A DNA stretch of 64,000 bases from Hoyosella rhizosphaerae (GCF_014643175.1 NZ_BMJH01000003.1:599129-663128); one strand, 5' to 3'. Shown: positions 39,559-48,253, counted from the first letter of the stretch. The notes: generated by a model from the sequence alone, not told the origin. Numbers and translations are program-made.

Positions 39559-39847
39559 CTCCCGCTTTCGCTTCCCCACAATGCGGGGGCCGTCTTTGGC
39601 GAATACGTTTTCAGCCTCAATGCCTGTGGGCGAGTATACCCATGATCTAGTGAATCAGATCGTCGTCAACCGACGGCTGACATTACAAAACTGCACCAAC
39701 TCGATATTGAACTTTTGTCAACAAATCGGCGCACGATTGCGCTCCCCCGGAATTCGATTTGGCCATCCTGCAAAATTTCCAAAAAAATAGGTGCGAGACA
39801 TCATTGTCCGCACCAGGAAAGATAAAGAAGCCAATCAGTTGGGATGA

Positions 39848-39867
39848 GTACTCACATCTGCGAGTAC
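39848..39867. promoter_or_regulatory. Inverted repeat GTACTC-N8-GAGTAC
   Basis: Perfect 6-bp arms with an 8-base spacer, about 290 bp upstream of the MerR start. It could be an operator or the base of a small hairpin; no T-run follows, so it is not an intrinsic terminator. Confidence 0.35.
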
Positions 39868-39970
39868 ACCCAAGCTTAAGGAAGGGCACCCACTGCCGGG
39901 ATTCGCCGTTGAACACCCCTGGGCACCATCCTGCGCTTCGACGCTGAAGCCACGGTGCACACTACCATTG

Positions 39971-39988
39971 TGACAATGAGTGTTGTCA
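39971..39988. promoter_or_regulatory. Inverted repeat TGACAA-N6-TTGTCA
   Basis: Perfect 6-bp arms and a 6-base spacer, 39 bp past the end of the DUF2516 gene and about 410 bp upstream of the MerR start. The shape suits a dimeric regulator. No gene start lies close by on either strand, so its target is unclear. Confidence 0.35.
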
Positions 39989-40026
39989 ATATGGCATCCG
40001 CGGCGCGTCAAAACCCTACATAACGG

Positions 40027-40302
40027 CTACCAACGGGGGCCGCTTTGAACCTCATCAACCTTTGGGCGCACGTCAGCCAGATACACACCGATCGCGACAA
40101 CCGCCGCTAGGCCGAAAATGCTCCCAACCGTAAAGACAAACAGGAAGAACGTCGCTGCAGCCAAAATAGCCACCCACACCGGCTTCGTTAGCTTGTCAAC
40201 AGCCGTGAAAGCGTCAGGGCGCTGCCTCAAAGCATGAACGAAGGAAAAGACCCCACCGCCAATGGCGACGGCTGTAAGGACCATCAGAGTCAGTTGCTGC
40301 AC
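40027..40302 (-). CDS. DUF2516 membrane protein
   Basis: A 91-residue protein with two membrane segments (LMVLTAVAIGGGVFSFVHAL and VAILAAATFFLFVFTVGSIFGLAAVVAIGVYL). It matches DUF2516 and the place of Rv0476, directly after hbhA. GTG 40302 lies 6 bp after a TAGAAT box with a suitable -35, so it is probably transcribed separately and without a leader. Function unknown. Confidence 0.82.
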   Translation of the reverse strand: MQQLTLMVLTAVAIGGGVFSFVHALRQRPDAFTAVDKLTKPVWVAILAAATFFLFVFTVGSIFGLAAVVAIGVYLADVRPKVDEVQSGPRW

Positions 40303-40308
40303 GCCACC

Positions 40309-40336
40309 ATTCTAGTGTGCCCACCATGAACCGCAA
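40309..40336 (-). promoter_or_regulatory. Promoter of the DUF2516 gene
   Basis: On the minus strand TTGCGG (40331-40336) and TAGAAT (40309-40314) are 16 bp apart. The -10 box ends 6 bp before the GTG start, which predicts transcription beginning at or next to the start codon. Confidence 0.5.
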
Positions 40337-40374
40337 TATTTGACATGACAAGCATTTAATACAGCAGGTATTCG

Positions 40375-40420
40375 ATAAAACAGGGGCCTGGTAGACGCAC
40401 AACTGCGCGTACCAGGCCCC
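40375..40420 (-). terminator. Terminator of the HbhA-like gene
   Basis: GGGGCCTGGTA and TACCAGGCCCC form a perfect 11-bp stem with a 16-base loop, 30 bp after the stop of the HbhA-like gene. On the minus strand TGTTTTAT follows. It separates that gene from the DUF2516 promoter. Confidence 0.85.
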
Positions 40421-40450
40421 ACAAGGTCTTCCAGCAAACTAGCTACAGAC

Positions 40451-41284
40451 TTAAGCCTCAGACGCCTTCGCTGATGCACGACGTGGCGCCGCCGCGCGCT
40501 TCGCTGGTGCACGACGCTTTGGAGCAGGCTTAGCAGCCGGGGTCTCTTTAGCCTGAACTGCCTCAGATACCTCTTCCGCTTTAGCTACCACTGCATCCGC
40601 AGCGGCCTCCGCCTCCGCCTTCAGCTCTGCCTTCGCTACAGAAGCCTCGGCCTCAACCGAATCAACTGCCGCAGCCAAAGTTTCCTTCGCCTCATCAGCA
40701 AAATCTGACGCAGCCTCAACGACATCGGATGCCGATTCCGCAGCCTTGTCGGCAACTTCTGAAACCTTCTCAGAAGCAGCACCCACGGCCTGCTGAGACT
40801 TTCCGCTAATCTTTGTGACCGCACGCAGTGCAAGTTCACGAACCAAACGCGAACGTCGGGTCAGCTCTTCAATAGCCTCGCCGGTGACCTCTACAGCATC
40901 GTTAACGCGAGTCTCCACGAGCGGCTGCAAACGGAGCTGCTCCACCCGAGTCTCACCGCGTTCCGCCAAAGCACTGTATGTCTCTGACGCAGTCTGTACG
41001 TAAGCTTCGGCTTGCTTCTTCAACTCGTCACGGCTGAGACGTCCCCGCAATTCCGACAAGTCACTCGGAACCTGCGACGGCAACGAAACTAAACGGTCGC
41101 GCGTGCGGTCCAGCCGTGCCTGAGTGTCTGTCGCTGCATTGCCAGCGAAACGGCGAAGGTCCTTGACGAACCCTCCCAACGTCTCAACTGCATAGTCGCC
41201 TGCTCCGACTGCCACAAAAAGTGGAGTCTTAACAGAGTCGACTGCCTTGATGTCGATGGAATTCTTACTCAATGTTTTAGCCAC
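40451..41284 (-). CDS. hbhA: Heparin-binding haemagglutinin-like protein
   Basis: A 277-residue protein with the HbhA plan: a short N-terminal hydrophobic stretch (TPLFVAVGAGDYAVETLGGF), a long coiled-coil of charged and Ala residues to about 245, and a Lys/Arg/Ala/Pro-rich tail (AAKPAPKRRAPAKRAAAPRR). In mycobacteria the tail binds heparan sulfate and the protein is at the surface or on lipid inclusions. Here the tail uses Arg as much as Lys, and the coiled-coil is longer and strongly acidic, so host-adhesin function should not be assumed; an envelope or lipid-body role is as likely. Confidence 0.82.
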   Translation of the reverse strand: MAKTLSKNSIDIKAVDSVKTPLFVAVGAGDYAVETLGGFVKDLRRFAGNAATDTQARLDRTRDRLVSLPSQVPSDLSELRGRLSRDELKKQAEAYVQTASETYSALAERGETRVEQLRLQPLVETRVNDAVEVTGEAIEELTRRSRLVRELALRAVTKISGKSQQAVGAASEKVSEVADKAAESASDVVEAASDFADEAKETLAAAVDSVEAEASVAKAELKAEAEAAADAVVAKAEEVSEAVQAKETPAAKPAPKRRAPAKRAAAPRRASAKASEA

Positions 41285-41368
41285 GTGTCGTGCTCCCCAC
41301 GAATGTCGATGTCATTGTTAAACCCCGAGGAACCGTGGTGCATATAGGGTCAAGCCCACAGTTCCGCT

Positions 41369-41974
41369 TCACTCACCGGCCTGGTTCTCGTGGCAGAACG
41401 AATTATAGATTTCAAGGATTACCTGCTTCTGCCGTTCCGTAAGAACAGCGTCAGCGAGCACTGCATCATTCACTGGGCTTGATTCCCGCTGCTCAAGAAT
41501 CCCAGCGCGCACATACAACGCTTCAGCGGAAACCCTTAATCCTTTGGCGATCTGACCAAGAACTTCGGCGGACGGTTTTCGTAGCCCACGTTCGATCTGA
41601 CTGAGGTACGGGTTGCTCACTCCTGCGCGCTCCGCCAACTGCCGCAGAGACACTTGCGCCATCTCGCGCTGCGCGCGAATGAATCCGCCAATGTCTTGCG
41701 CCGCGTTGCTCACCACACGGACTGCAGAGGATCCACCGCCACTGCGTGTTTCCTCTGAACTCGTATCTCGATCGGACGACTTTCCGACTTCCTTGTCGGC
41801 GCTTTTGGAACTAGTGGAGGAAGGTTCAGACCCGTCTCGGTCATCGGATGAGATCGCAACATCGTTTTTCTCATTCGGTGCTTCGCTGTCGGAATCACCT
41901 GCGTTTGTGGCCCCGACAGCCTGATCGCTGACTGCGTTGTCATCACCGATATTTTGGCCGCTCGATTGAGTCAT
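41369..41974 (-). CDS. XRE-family regulator with acidic N-terminus
   Basis: A 201-residue protein. The first 95 residues are Ser/Asp/Glu-rich and probably disordered; then comes a helix-turn-helix IGGFIRAQREMAQVSLRQLAERAGVSNPYLSQIERGLRKPSAEVL and a short C-terminal helix region. Rv0474 in M. tuberculosis is the counterpart, upstream of hbhA. ATG 41974 follows GGAGGAGA. The acidic extension is much longer than I would expect for Rv0474. It may regulate hbhA, 84 bp downstream. Confidence 0.83.
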   Translation of the reverse strand: MTQSSGQNIGDDNAVSDQAVGATNAGDSDSEAPNEKNDVAISSDDRDGSEPSSTSSKSADKEVGKSSDRDTSSEETRSGGGSSAVRVVSNAAQDIGGFIRAQREMAQVSLRQLAERAGVSNPYLSQIERGLRKPSAEVLGQIAKGLRVSAEALYVRAGILEQRESSPVNDAVLADAVLTERQKQVILEIYNSFCHENQAGE

Positions 41975-42097
41975 CGACTCTCCTCCGCTCCGGCTACGTG
42001 CGTGAGAGTACCCACGTGTGCTAACTCCTGCAAGCACTCACACTAGCGGTGTCGAAACTGACCCGTACAAGGTTTCTGACAAGTAAATAAAAATGCA

Positions 42098-43366
42098 CTA
42101 TCCGCCAAACATTAAATGCGTGATGCTGTGAATTGAGAAGCCCGCCAAGGCACCTACAACAGTTCCGTTAATGCGAATGAATTGAAGATCACGACCGACC
42201 TGAAGTTCGATCTTCATGCTTGCCTCATCAGCATCCCACTTCGAAACCGTGTCGCTAATAATTCCCGTGATCTCGTGCGCGTAGTTGTCTACCACGTAAC
42301 CCGCACCTTCAGTGAGCCATCTATCAACCTTGGCGCGCATCGCATCGTCATGAGTTAGCCGATTACCGAAGTCCATGACCCAATCGCGAATCTTCAACCG
42401 CAACGTGCTGTTGGGGTCATCCACGGACTCAAGAATCATTTTCTTCACTAATGCCCATGCTGCGCTGGCGAGGCTCGTAACCTCGCGGCGGTTCATCAAC
42501 TCATCTTTGATGCGCTCCGCCTTCGCGATGGTCGCCTCATCGTTTTGCAAGTCATTCGCAAAATCGAACAGGAACTTGTTCACCGCAACGCGAACTTCAT
42601 GCTCAGGGTCAGCACGCACCTTCCACGCAAACTCCACCAGCTCGCGGTGAATCTTCTCGCCAACTAGTAAGTCAACAACCTTCGGCGACCACGTCGGGGA
42701 ATCACGCGTGACAACGCGATCAATTGTGTCCTGCGAACCCAACGCCCACTGATACGCCCGATCACACAGCAACTCAATGACAGGTTGCTGCCGATTTTCC
42801 TTCAGAAGCTCATCGAGGATCTTCCCCAACGGCGGGCCCCACTGCGGTTCGGCGATCTTGCGCACCAATGTTTGGTCAATCACCTGCTGAACATCTTCAT
42901 CTCGCAGAACCACCACAATTGCACGAAGAATCGTGGCCGCCTCCATAGACAGCCTGTCTGCGTGATCGGGATCAGACAACCACTCCCCTGCCTTGCGTGG
43001 CAGTTCCACAGACTTGAGCCGCTGAGTTACAACATCCCGCGACAGAAAGTTGGTACCAACGAAGCTTCCCAAGCTTTCACCAAGCTGATCTTTCTTCTTC
43101 TTAATCAAAGCGGTGTGCGGGATCGGCAAGCCCATCGGCCGTCGGAACAGTGCCGTGACGGCGAACCAGTCGGCGAGTCCCCCAACCACGCCTGCTTCCG
43201 ATGCGGCGCGCAAGAAACTCACCCACGAGGCCGTATCCTCCTGGGATTCCAGCCACCGGCAATACAGGTAGATAGATGCCGCGATGAGCAGACACCCAAT
43301 CGCGAACGCCTTCATCTTTTGGAGATCACGGCGTTTGGCTTCGTCATTGAGATCCATGAGCTGCAC
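42098..43366 (-). CDS. DUF445 membrane protein
   Basis: A 422-residue DUF445 (YjiN-like) protein: an N-terminal membrane helix (AFAIGCLLIAASIYLYCRW), the family motif AASEAGVVGGLADWFAVTALFRRPMGLPIPHTALIKKKKDQLGESLG, a long helical middle and a C-terminal helix pair near LQFIRINGTVVGALAGFSIHSI. This is the Rv0473 position. ATG 43357 is an alternative start. Function unknown; the family spans the membrane at both ends with a helical cytosolic body. Confidence 0.88.
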   Translation of the reverse strand: MQLMDLNDEAKRRDLQKMKAFAIGCLLIAASIYLYCRWLESQEDTASWVSFLRAASEAGVVGGLADWFAVTALFRRPMGLPIPHTALIKKKKDQLGESLGSFVGTNFLSRDVVTQRLKSVELPRKAGEWLSDPDHADRLSMEAATILRAIVVVLRDEDVQQVIDQTLVRKIAEPQWGPPLGKILDELLKENRQQPVIELLCDRAYQWALGSQDTIDRVVTRDSPTWSPKVVDLLVGEKIHRELVEFAWKVRADPEHEVRVAVNKFLFDFANDLQNDEATIAKAERIKDELMNRREVTSLASAAWALVKKMILESVDDPNSTLRLKIRDWVMDFGNRLTHDDAMRAKVDRWLTEGAGYVVDNYAHEITGIISDTVSKWDADEASMKIELQVGRDLQFIRINGTVVGALAGFSIHSITHLMFGG

Positions 43367-43442
43367 AAAACCATTGTGTCCCAGTGGGTCGAGTCTCGCG
43401 CAGTTGCCCTACATTTTTGGTTGCAACACCCGAGAGATAGCA

Positions 43443-43484
43443 GAAGGGTGGGCTGAATCGCCTATGCGATTGCGCCCACCCTTC
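43443..43484 (-). terminator. Terminator of the metE-like gene
   Basis: GAAGGGTGGGC and GCCCACCCTTC form a perfect 11-bp outer stem; inside it AATCGC-CTAT-GCGATT forms a second stem. It begins 12 bp after the metE-like stop. The trailing sequence on the minus strand is only moderately T-rich. Confidence 0.8.
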
Positions 43485-43495
43485 CGTACCATTAC

Positions 43496-45787
43496 CTAGG
43501 CGTCAGAGGCCCTACGTCGAATGCGTCGGGCAGCGGCCACAAGGTTTCGTAGTGACGGCTCAAGCTGCCAGTGATGGCGAGTCTTCAATCCACCATCAGG
43601 GTTTGCCCACAAGCGTTCCGGCTCAACCGCCTGGACTGCACGAGTAAGCAATTCATCAATCTCGTCGATATCAGGGATGCGAGCTGAGCGACTTTCGTAG
43701 ACACCCGGACCGACACCGCGTGTGAGGCCAGCATCTTGAAGCGCATCGAGGACCCAATACAGCGACCGCGTGGCCGACACAATGTAGGTCACGTCAGCAT
43801 CGAGGTGCTCAATAGCCTCAACTACAGCTGCAACACCAGAAAGACCAATGTGGGTATGAATTTGAGTCTCTGGCCGCACACCCGCAGTAGCTAGCCGGAA
43901 GGCGCTAACTGCCCAGTTGAGGTACTCTTCACGCCCCTCAGGTCGGCGCGGCAGCAGAGTCCTAATCGCCGGCTCGTCAACCTGAATGATCTTGATTCCA
44001 GCGTTTTCAAGATCCACCGTTTCGTCCCGCACTGCCAGCGCGATTTGCTTGACGGTTTCCTCAAGCGGCTGATCCTCGCGAACAAAGGAGAACGCCAACA
44101 TCGTCACAGGCCCCGTGAGGATCGCCTTCACTGGTTTGTCGGTGAGCGACTGCGCGTACCCAATCCACTCCAGCGTCATCGGCTTCGGACGAGACACGTC
44201 ACCGTAAATGATGGGTGGACGAACACAACGCGACCCGTAAACCTGCACCCACCCATTTCGGGTGACCGCAAAACCGTTCATCAGTTCGGCGAAGTACTGG
44301 ATCATGTCGTTGCGTTCAATTTCGCCGTGGACAAAGACATCGAGGCCAATGTCTTCCTGCAGCCGCACCACGCTCGCGATCTCGGCTTTGATTACCTCGA
44401 CGTAGTCGTCGTACGACAGGCGATCTTGGCCCAAGTCATACCGCGCTTGCCGAACCGCATTTGTTTGCGGGAATGATCCCAATGTTGTCGTGGGAACAAT
44501 TGGCAGAGCCACGGCTGCGCGTTGCGCTTCGCGGCGCTCCGCGTAGGGAAGCCTGGTTGCGTCTTCGTCCGTGATCGCCGCTACTCGTTCGAGAACAGCG
44601 TTGTCAGGTTCAATGGGGGCGAGCTCATCGCGGGCTTGCCATTTGTCGGGCGCGCCGTCTCGAAGTGCCCGCGCAAGCGCAACAACTTCGCCGACCTTTT
44701 GTTTAGCAAACGCCACCCGGTCCGCGACGGCACCGGGCAAGTCATACTCAGACAGCACGTCAACCGGAACATGTAGCAATGTGCACGACGTTGAAACCAC
44801 AATGTCAGGCACCACGGCTTGCAGTTCTTTGAGGTAATCAAGCGCGGCGGTCTTGTCCGTCTTCCACACATTTCGGCCGCTGACGACGCCCGCATACAAA
44901 CGCTTGCGCCGAAGGCCCGGTATTGCTGCGAGCTCTTGCGGTGTCTTACGTGCAGCCACAAGGTCGAGGCCGATAGCTTCAACTTTCGACGCGGCCAAAA
45001 TGTCCAATGCGGGACCAAAGTCGCCGTACTGGCCGGTGACGAGGAGTCGAGGGCGCAAACCGGCGGAACCGAGTACGTCATAGGCCCTGCGGAACAGAGC
45101 TAGTTCGTCATCGGTGCGTTCCAGTGTGAAGTACGGTTCGTCGAGCTGAACGCATGTAGTGCCAGCCTTAACCAGTTGCTCGCACATCTCCACGTACTTC
45201 GGCAACAACGCATCGAGCATGTCCAGTGGCACAAAATCTTCTGGCGCCCCTTGCGCCGCTTTGCTCATGAGCAGCAGCGTCACAGGCCCCATGATGACGG
45301 GACGCAACTCAATACCCGCAGCCGCGCCGCGCTTAATTTCGTCGAGGATGCTCGACACGTCAACGCTGAACTCCATGCCGGGTTCAATCTCAGGTTGCCG
45401 GTAGTAATAGTTGCTACTGATGAACTTCACGAGCTCAAGCGGCGGAAAATCAGGCTTGCCGCGAGCCATCGTGAAGTAGAGGTCCAGCGGATTCAGTTCC
45501 TCTTTCAGGGCGGCAAATCGGCTAGGGATCATGCCGAACATGAATGCCGCATCGAGAACGTGATCGTAGAACGAGAACGTGTTTCCAGGCACTTGCGACA
45601 GACCGGTGGCAGCGAGTTCACTCCACGTTTGCTCCTGAAGCTCACGACCCGTGGCAACAAGTTCGTCTTGAGTGATGCCGCCATGCCAATAGGAATCGAG
45701 GGCCCGCTTGAGTTCACGTCGCGGACCAATCCGCGGGTAGCCCAGGATGCTGGAGCGATAGTCACTCATATGGGGGGAACTGGTCAT
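43496..45787 (-). CDS. metE: MetE-like protein without the zinc-site residues
   Basis: A 763-residue homologue of cobalamin-independent methionine synthase across both barrels: ILGYPRIGPRRELKRAL, NTFSFYDHVLD, VHGEIERNDMIQYFAELMNGFA, NGWVQVYGSRCVRPPII, TGPVTML and IIQVDEPAIR. The enzyme's zinc ligands (E. coli His641, Cys643, Glu665, Cys726) and the acid His694 align here with His646, Gly648, Val670, Gly732 and Arg700 at almost the same spacing, so only the His remains. The N-terminal WFDTNYHY motif is also changed (KFISSNYYYRQPE). The frame is intact with no sign of decay. Standard zinc catalysis looks impossible; a new acceptor, altered chemistry or a binding role is inferred. ATG 45787 follows GGCAGGA. 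Confidence 0.85.
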   Translation of the reverse strand: MTSSPHMSDYRSSILGYPRIGPRRELKRALDSYWHGGITQDELVATGRELQEQTWSELAATGLSQVPGNTFSFYDHVLDAAFMFGMIPSRFAALKEELNPLDLYFTMARGKPDFPPLELVKFISSNYYYRQPEIEPGMEFSVDVSSILDEIKRGAAAGIELRPVIMGPVTLLLMSKAAQGAPEDFVPLDMLDALLPKYVEMCEQLVKAGTTCVQLDEPYFTLERTDDELALFRRAYDVLGSAGLRPRLLVTGQYGDFGPALDILAASKVEAIGLDLVAARKTPQELAAIPGLRRKRLYAGVVSGRNVWKTDKTAALDYLKELQAVVPDIVVSTSCTLLHVPVDVLSEYDLPGAVADRVAFAKQKVGEVVALARALRDGAPDKWQARDELAPIEPDNAVLERVAAITDEDATRLPYAERREAQRAAVALPIVPTTTLGSFPQTNAVRQARYDLGQDRLSYDDYVEVIKAEIASVVRLQEDIGLDVFVHGEIERNDMIQYFAELMNGFAVTRNGWVQVYGSRCVRPPIIYGDVSRPKPMTLEWIGYAQSLTDKPVKAILTGPVTMLAFSFVREDQPLEETVKQIALAVRDETVDLENAGIKIIQVDEPAIRTLLPRRPEGREEYLNWAVSAFRLATAGVRPETQIHTHIGLSGVAAVVEAIEHLDADVTYIVSATRSLYWVLDALQDAGLTRGVGPGVYESRSARIPDIDEIDELLTRAVQAVEPERLWANPDGGLKTRHHWQLEPSLRNLVAAARRIRRRASDA

Positions 45788-45814
45788 TCCTGCCTTAACC
45801 TTTCCTGCGCCGCT

Positions 45815-45847
45815 GACCTCACTCCTTGGCAGGAGCGTTGGAAGGTC
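45815..45847 (-). promoter_or_regulatory. Structured leader before the metE-like gene
   Basis: An inner stem CTCCT/AGGAG (4-base loop) is enclosed by GACCT/AGGTC pairing, 28-60 bp before the start. It is not recognisable as a SAM, SAH or cobalamin riboswitch. It may be an uncharacterised leader element or a simple stabilising hairpin. Confidence 0.4.
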
Positions 45848-45892
45848 ACTCTGTGCTCGATGCAACCCTACTGCGAAACGGTGTCAAACAAA

Positions 45893-45940
45893 CAGAAAGG
45901 GGCGCGGACTTTCGTAAAGAAAGCACCGCACCCCTTGCCA
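45893..45940. terminator. Terminator after the hydroxybutyryl-CoA dehydrogenase
   Basis: GGGGCGCGGACTTTC and GAAAGCACCGCACCCC pair around TAAA into a long stem with one small bulge. T-rich sequence follows on both strands (CTTTCTGTTTGTTT on the minus strand). It ends the aceA-fadB2 transcript and could also attenuate entry into the metE-like gene. Confidence 0.8.
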
Positions 45941-45950
45941 TTTTATTGAA

Positions 45951-46877
45951 CTACTTTGAGGAAGGTCGCCCCGAAGCAGGGTATTGGTAGAAACCATGCC
46001 CTGTCTTTTTTCCTACCCGACCGGCTTCAACCATGCGCAGAAGCAACGGCGGCGGGGAGTACAGCGGCTCCTTGAACTCTTCGTACATTGAGTCCGCAAT
46101 CGCCTTGATGGTGTCAAGCCCAACCAGGTCGCTCAGAGCGAGCGGTCCCATTGGATGCGCTAGACCCAAAACGATTGCCTTGTCGATGTCTTCGACTGTG
46201 GCAAACCCTGATTCCACCATTCGAATGGCGGAGAGGAGGTATGGAACCAGGAGTGCGTTCACCACAAATCCCGACCGGTCTGCTGATCGGACGACCTGTT
46301 TGCCCAGGACGTCGCGGGCGAAAGCTTCCGCCCGGACCGATACTTCAGTGCTGGTCATCAGCGTGGTCACTAGCTCAACCAGGGGCAGCACAGGCACCGG
46401 GTTGAAGAAGTGCATGCCGACGACACGCTCGGAATGCTTAGTAGCCATTCCTAGCTTCATGATGGGGATCGAAGAAGTGTTCGATGCGAGAACCGCTTTG
46501 GGATCGGTGACGATCTGATCAAGCTCCGCAAAGATTGCAGTCTTAACCTTTTCGTCCTCGAGAACCGCTTCCACGACAAGCTGACGATCCGCGAAATCGC
46601 CGAGATCAGAGGTGAAGCGAAGTCGCCATGCGGCTTGTTCGCGTTCCCGCTCGGTGATTTTTCCGCTGCTCACACCGCGGTCGAGCGAACGAAGAATCCG
46701 TGCCCGACCCGCTGCTGCGAGTTCCCGAGTTTGTTCGAACACCAGTACGTCGACGTGTGCGCGAGCGCACACCTCCGCGATACCCGCGCCCATCTGCCCG
46801 GCGCCGATAACACCTACTCGCGAGATTTTATCTCCGGCAACTGCATTGGTGGCTGGAGCGTCAGCTTGTCCCGACAT
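45951..46877 (-). CDS. fadB2: 3-hydroxybutyryl-CoA dehydrogenase
   Basis: A 308-residue dehydrogenase that interconverts 3-hydroxyacyl-CoA and acetoacetyl-CoA. The NAD motif VGVIGAGQMGAGIAEV is followed by the catalytic region VGMHFFNPVPVLPLVELV (His) and RSGFVVNALLVPYL. It matches Rv0468. The ATG overlaps the aceA stop by one base (TGATG), so the two are coupled; both serve growth on fatty acids or acetate. Confidence 0.93.
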   Translation of the reverse strand: MSGQADAPATNAVAGDKISRVGVIGAGQMGAGIAEVCARAHVDVLVFEQTRELAAAGRARILRSLDRGVSSGKITEREREQAAWRLRFTSDLGDFADRQLVVEAVLEDEKVKTAIFAELDQIVTDPKAVLASNTSSIPIMKLGMATKHSERVVGMHFFNPVPVLPLVELVTTLMTSTEVSVRAEAFARDVLGKQVVRSADRSGFVVNALLVPYLLSAIRMVESGFATVEDIDKAIVLGLAHPMGPLALSDLVGLDTIKAIADSMYEEFKEPLYSPPPLLLRMVEAGRVGKKTGHGFYQYPASGRPSSK

Positions 46878-48163
46878 CAGTGGAACTGACCTTCTTCAGT
46901 GGAGCCCTTGAGAGCTGCAGTGGAGGTGTTGGGGTCGACCGTGGTGGCGATCTGGTCGAAGTACCCGGCGCCAACTTCACGCTGGTGCTTGGTGGCGGTG
47001 TATCCACGTGACTCTGACGCGAATTCGCGCTCTTGAAGGTCGACGTATGCAGTCATGCCTTCGCGTGCGTATCCGTATGCAAGGTCGAACATGCTGTAGT
47101 TCAGCGCGTGGAAGCCAGCAAGCGTGATGAACTGGAACTTGAAGCCCATGGCGCCGAGTTCACGCTGGAACTTCGCGATGGTGGCGTCGTCGAGGTGCTG
47201 CTTCCAGTTGAAGGAAGGCGAGCAGTTGTAGGAGAGCAACTGGTCGGGGAAGTCAGCCTTGACTGCTTCCGCGAACTTCTTAGCAACCTCGAGGTCCGGT
47301 ACACCGGTTTCCATCCAGATCATGTCGGCGTATGGAGCGTATGCCTTCGCGCGAGCGATGCATGGCTCGATGCCGTTCTGGATGTTGTAGAAGCCTTCAG
47401 CGGTGCGCTCACCGGTGATGTATGGCTTGTCGCGCTCGTCCACATCAGAAGTGATGAGTGTTGCGGCCTCAGCGTCGGTACGTGCAATCACGACGGTAGG
47501 GGTGCCAGCAACGTCAGCTGCGAGGCGTGCCGAAGTCAGTGTGCGGATGTGCTGCTGCGTCGGGATCAGAACCTTGCCGCCGAGGTGGCCGCACTTCTTC
47601 TCCGAAGCGAGCTGATCTTCCCAGTGGGTGCCGGCGGCGCCCGCAGCGATCATGGCCTTCTGCAGTTCGTAGACGTTAAGTGCGCCACCGAAGCCAGCTT
47701 CACCGTCAGCAACGATCGGCACTAGCCAGTTGTCGATGGAGGTGTCACCCTCAGCGGCAGCGATCTCGTCTGCGCGGAGAAGTGCGTTGTTGATACGGCG
47801 AACCACTGCCGGTACCGAGTTTGCTGGGTACAGGCTCTGGTCTGGGTAGGTGTGACCTGAAAGGTTCGCGTCACCAGCTACCTGCCAGCCGGACAAGTAA
47901 ATTGCCTTGAGTCCCGCGCGAACCTGCTGAACGGCCATGTTGCCGGTCAGTGCGCCGAGGGCGTTGATGTAGCCGTCGCCGTTAACGCCTTCCCAAAGGA
48001 TTTCAGCGCCGCGACGGGCAAGGGTGTGCTCTTCGACAACACTGCCCTGCAGGCTAACAACCTGCTCGGCGGTGTAATCGCGGGTGATTCCGTTCCAGCG
48101 TGGGTTGGTGTCCCAATCCTGCTGGATTTCGGCTGCGGTACGTGGCTTACCGACGTTAGACAT
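46877..48163 (-). CDS. aceA: Isocitrate lyase
   Basis: A 428-residue enzyme of the glyoxylate shunt that cleaves isocitrate to succinate and glyoxylate. It has [23 protein letters not shown], the active-site [14 protein letters not shown] and [13 protein letters not shown]. The length is that of the short, tetrameric class (mycobacterial Icl1, Rv0467). Divergent from ramB across a 445-bp gap rich in regulatory motifs. Expected to be induced on acetate or fatty acids. Confidence 0.96.
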   Translation of the reverse strand: MSNVGKPRTAAEIQQDWDTNPRWNGITRDYTAEQVVSLQGSVVEEHTLARRGAEILWEGVNGDGYINALGALTGNMAVQQVRAGLKAIYLSGWQVAGDANLSGHTYPDQSLYPANSVPAVVRRINNALLRADEIAAAEGDTSIDNWLVPIVADGEAGFGGALNVYELQKAMIAAGAAGTHWEDQLASEKKCGHLGGKVLIPTQQHIRTLTSARLAADVAGTPTVVIARTDAEAATLITSDVDERDKPYITGERTAEGFYNIQNGIEPCIARAKAYAPYADMIWMETGVPDLEVAKKFAEAVKADFPDQLLSYNCSPSFNWKQHLDDATIAKFQRELGAMGFKFQFITLAGFHALNYSMFDLAYGYAREGMTAYVDLQEREFASESRGYTATKHQREVGAGYFDQIATTVDPNTSTAALKGSTEEGQFH

Positions 48164-48253
48164 CGATGCTCCAGTTTCTCTGAGTTGTAGTCCTGGTGAT
48201 ACGACCGCACCGGACGCTGGTGGCCGCCCAGTTTGTGAGTGGCCAACGCGGTG

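Larger units (their letters stand above)
39559..40026. other. 468-bp non-coding gap with palindromes
   Basis: No credible gene was found in this comparatively AT-rich stretch: short frames exist on both strands but have neither ribosome-binding sites nor coding character. It holds a -10-like TATACT for merR on the minus strand (39633-39638) and two inverted repeats, GTACTC-N8-GAGTAC (39848-39867) and TGACAA-N6-TTGTCA (39971-39988). Confidence 0.5.

Noticed and set aside
39581..39947. Three short frames in the gap upstream of merR
   Set aside because: They overlap one another on both strands, use poor starts and show no coding character.
43496..45787. The metE-like gene as a pseudogene
   Set aside because: The frame is complete, conserved blocks are retained on both sides of every altered residue, and expression signals are present; loss of exactly the zinc and acid residues looks selective.
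45788..45950. SAM, SAM-IV or cobalamin riboswitch before the metE-like gene
   Set aside because: The space is too short and the conserved core sequences of these classes are not present; only hairpins of unknown type are seen.
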